A DNA stretch of 64,000 nucleotides, taken from positions 131,585 to 195,584 of the forward strand of contig CAVTFT010000021.1 of NCBI GenBank assembly GCA_963734085.1, written 5' to 3'. The stretch is from CAIWHR01 sp963734085. Its GTDB lineage: Bacteria; Pseudomonadota; Gammaproteobacteria; Burkholderiales; Casimicrobiaceae. This document shows, in pieces, positions 63,384-64,000 of this stretch; the stretch's first letter is position 1, and every line of letters starts with the position of its first letter. The position numbers were made by a program, and so were the translations under genes. Under the pieces are notes generated by a model. The model did no database searches. It was not told the origin of the DNA and saw only the letters and a program-made list of their open reading frames with translations.

Positions 63384-63998
63384 ATGAAGCAGGTCATGGC
63401 GTTTCTGTCAAAGGCGCTGTTTCGAGGTTTGCTCATCGTTGTTCCGGTGTACTTCGCGGTCCTGCTGCTGCTCAAGGGAATGAAATCAGTTGCCAATCTG
63501 GTGCGCCCACTCGCGGGGCTTCTGCCCGAGTGGATTCCCGCCGAGGAGTTCCTGTCTCTTCTCCTCGTTCTTGTGATCTGCGTCGCGATTGGCGCCTCCG
63601 TCGGTACCCGGGTGGGGCAACGGGTCCGGAACTGGATCGAAAAGACCGTCTTTGAAAGGATCCCCGGCTATGGGCTCATCCGGAGCCTCACGCACCAAGT
63701 GGCTGGGCAAAGCCGCGGGAGCACGTGGAAGGCCGCGCTGATCGAAATCGAAGACGCCCTTGTCCCGGCGTTCGTCATCGAAGAGCATGAGGACGGACGC
63801 TACACGGTCTTCGTTCCGTCGATCCCCACGCCGTTTGCGGGCGCCGTCTACGTTCTCGACCGGCAACGCGTGCACCCCGTGGACGTGCCCTTCACCGATG
63901 CGGTCAGAGTCGTCTCCCGATGGGGCTCGGGTGCGAAGGATCTCGTTGCGGCAATGGACAAAGGCGGCAAGCCCGCCGAACGCACACGGGATCACTAG
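63384..63998 (+). CDS. DUF502 inner-membrane protein
   Basis: A 204-residue protein with two N-terminal membrane helices (about 13-30 and 56-75). The DUF502 hallmarks are ALFRGLLIVVPVYFAVLLLL, TVFERIPGYGLIRSLTHQVA and the C-terminal beta-rich region with HEDGRYTVFVPSIPTPFAGA. AGAGG lies 7 bases before the ATG at 63384; a much longer in-frame extension crosses the upstream gene and is rejected. Complete, stopping two bases before the window edge. Function unknown. Confidence 0.9.
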   Translation: MKQVMAFLSKALFRGLLIVVPVYFAVLLLLKGMKSVANLVRPLAGLLPEWIPAEEFLSLLLVLVICVAIGASVGTRVGQRVRNWIEKTVFERIPGYGLIRSLTHQVAGQSRGSTWKAALIEIEDALVPAFVIEEHEDGRYTVFVPSIPTPFAGAVYVLDRQRVHPVDVPFTDAVRVVSRWGSGAKDLVAAMDKGGKPAERTRDH

Positions 63999-64000
63999 CC

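Overview
The window is a chromosomal segment of a GC-rich Gram-negative bacterium, most probably a betaproteobacterium of the Burkholderiales or a close relative. This rests on a PhaR/phasin/PhaC/PhaB polyhydroxyalkanoate (PHA) system, a Bug-type tripartite-tricarboxylate binding protein, the gene order tRNA-Tyr/Gly/Thr-tuf-tRNA-Trp-secE-nusG-rplKAJL-rpoB, a BamD/RluD/PgeF/PhaC neighbourhood, and intergenic repeats of a kind common in that group. No rRNA, CRISPR array, prophage, transposase or replication origin was seen. Nearly all space is protein-coding and most genes are ordinary core functions.

Layout. 1-7910 (minus strand): the translation/transcription block, read from tRNA-Tyr down through tRNA-Gly, tRNA-Thr, tuf, tRNA-Trp, secE, nusG, rplK, rplA, rplJ and rplL into the first 738 codons of rpoB. 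8079-11042 (plus): a GMC flavin alcohol oxidoreductase and a hydroxyacid-oxoacid transhydrogenase-like iron alcohol dehydrogenase. 11029-17739 (minus): the complete phosphate regulon pstS-pstC-pstA-pstB-phoU-phoB-phoR, with a tandem Pho box before pstS and a strong terminator between pstS and pstC. 17861-30801 (minus): a large AAA-ATPase/cyclase, an orphan SdhA/FrdA-like flavoprotein, and a peptide-type ABC importer with two paralogous binding proteins, two permeases and a fused double ATPase. 30997-37428: an AlkA-type glycosylase and SrkA-like kinase (plus), lolDC (minus), and a conserved unknown gene with recJ (plus).

37723-51000 holds the PHA-related region: an SDR reductase, a secreted hypothetical, a DinG-type helicase, bamD (minus), rluD, pgeF, phaC, phaB, a 40-residue lipoprotein, a Bug-type binding protein, a secreted hypothetical, a phasin gene (minus) and the divergent regulator phaR. 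The phasin/phaR intergenic region has a near-consensus sigma-70 promoter bracketed by two copies of TGCTGCAyCGCAC, plausible PhaR operators. 51179-58178: rimO, then on the minus strand a compact cluster of a PhaC-like DUF3141 alpha/beta hydrolase, phosphotransacylase, acetate kinase, FabI and an RRM-like protein. 58549-64000: a beta-carbonic anhydrase, a BASS-type permease, a DUF2254 membrane protein, a VIT/CCC1-like gene broken by two apparent frameshifts, an outer-membrane-like protein and a DUF502 membrane protein.

How the genes may work together (inference). The window couples phosphate sensing, carbon storage as PHA and short-chain acyl metabolism. The DUF3141-pta-ackA cluster keeps a Cys-Asp-His triad equivalent to that of PHA synthase beside enzymes that convert acyl-CoA to acyl-phosphate to acid plus ATP. 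It is the best candidate for a poorly described system here, possibly an acyl-transfer or PHA-mobilising module that recovers ATP. Several genes appear to use non-ATG starts (rplJ, rluD, carbonic anhydrase, probably lolC and the helicase).
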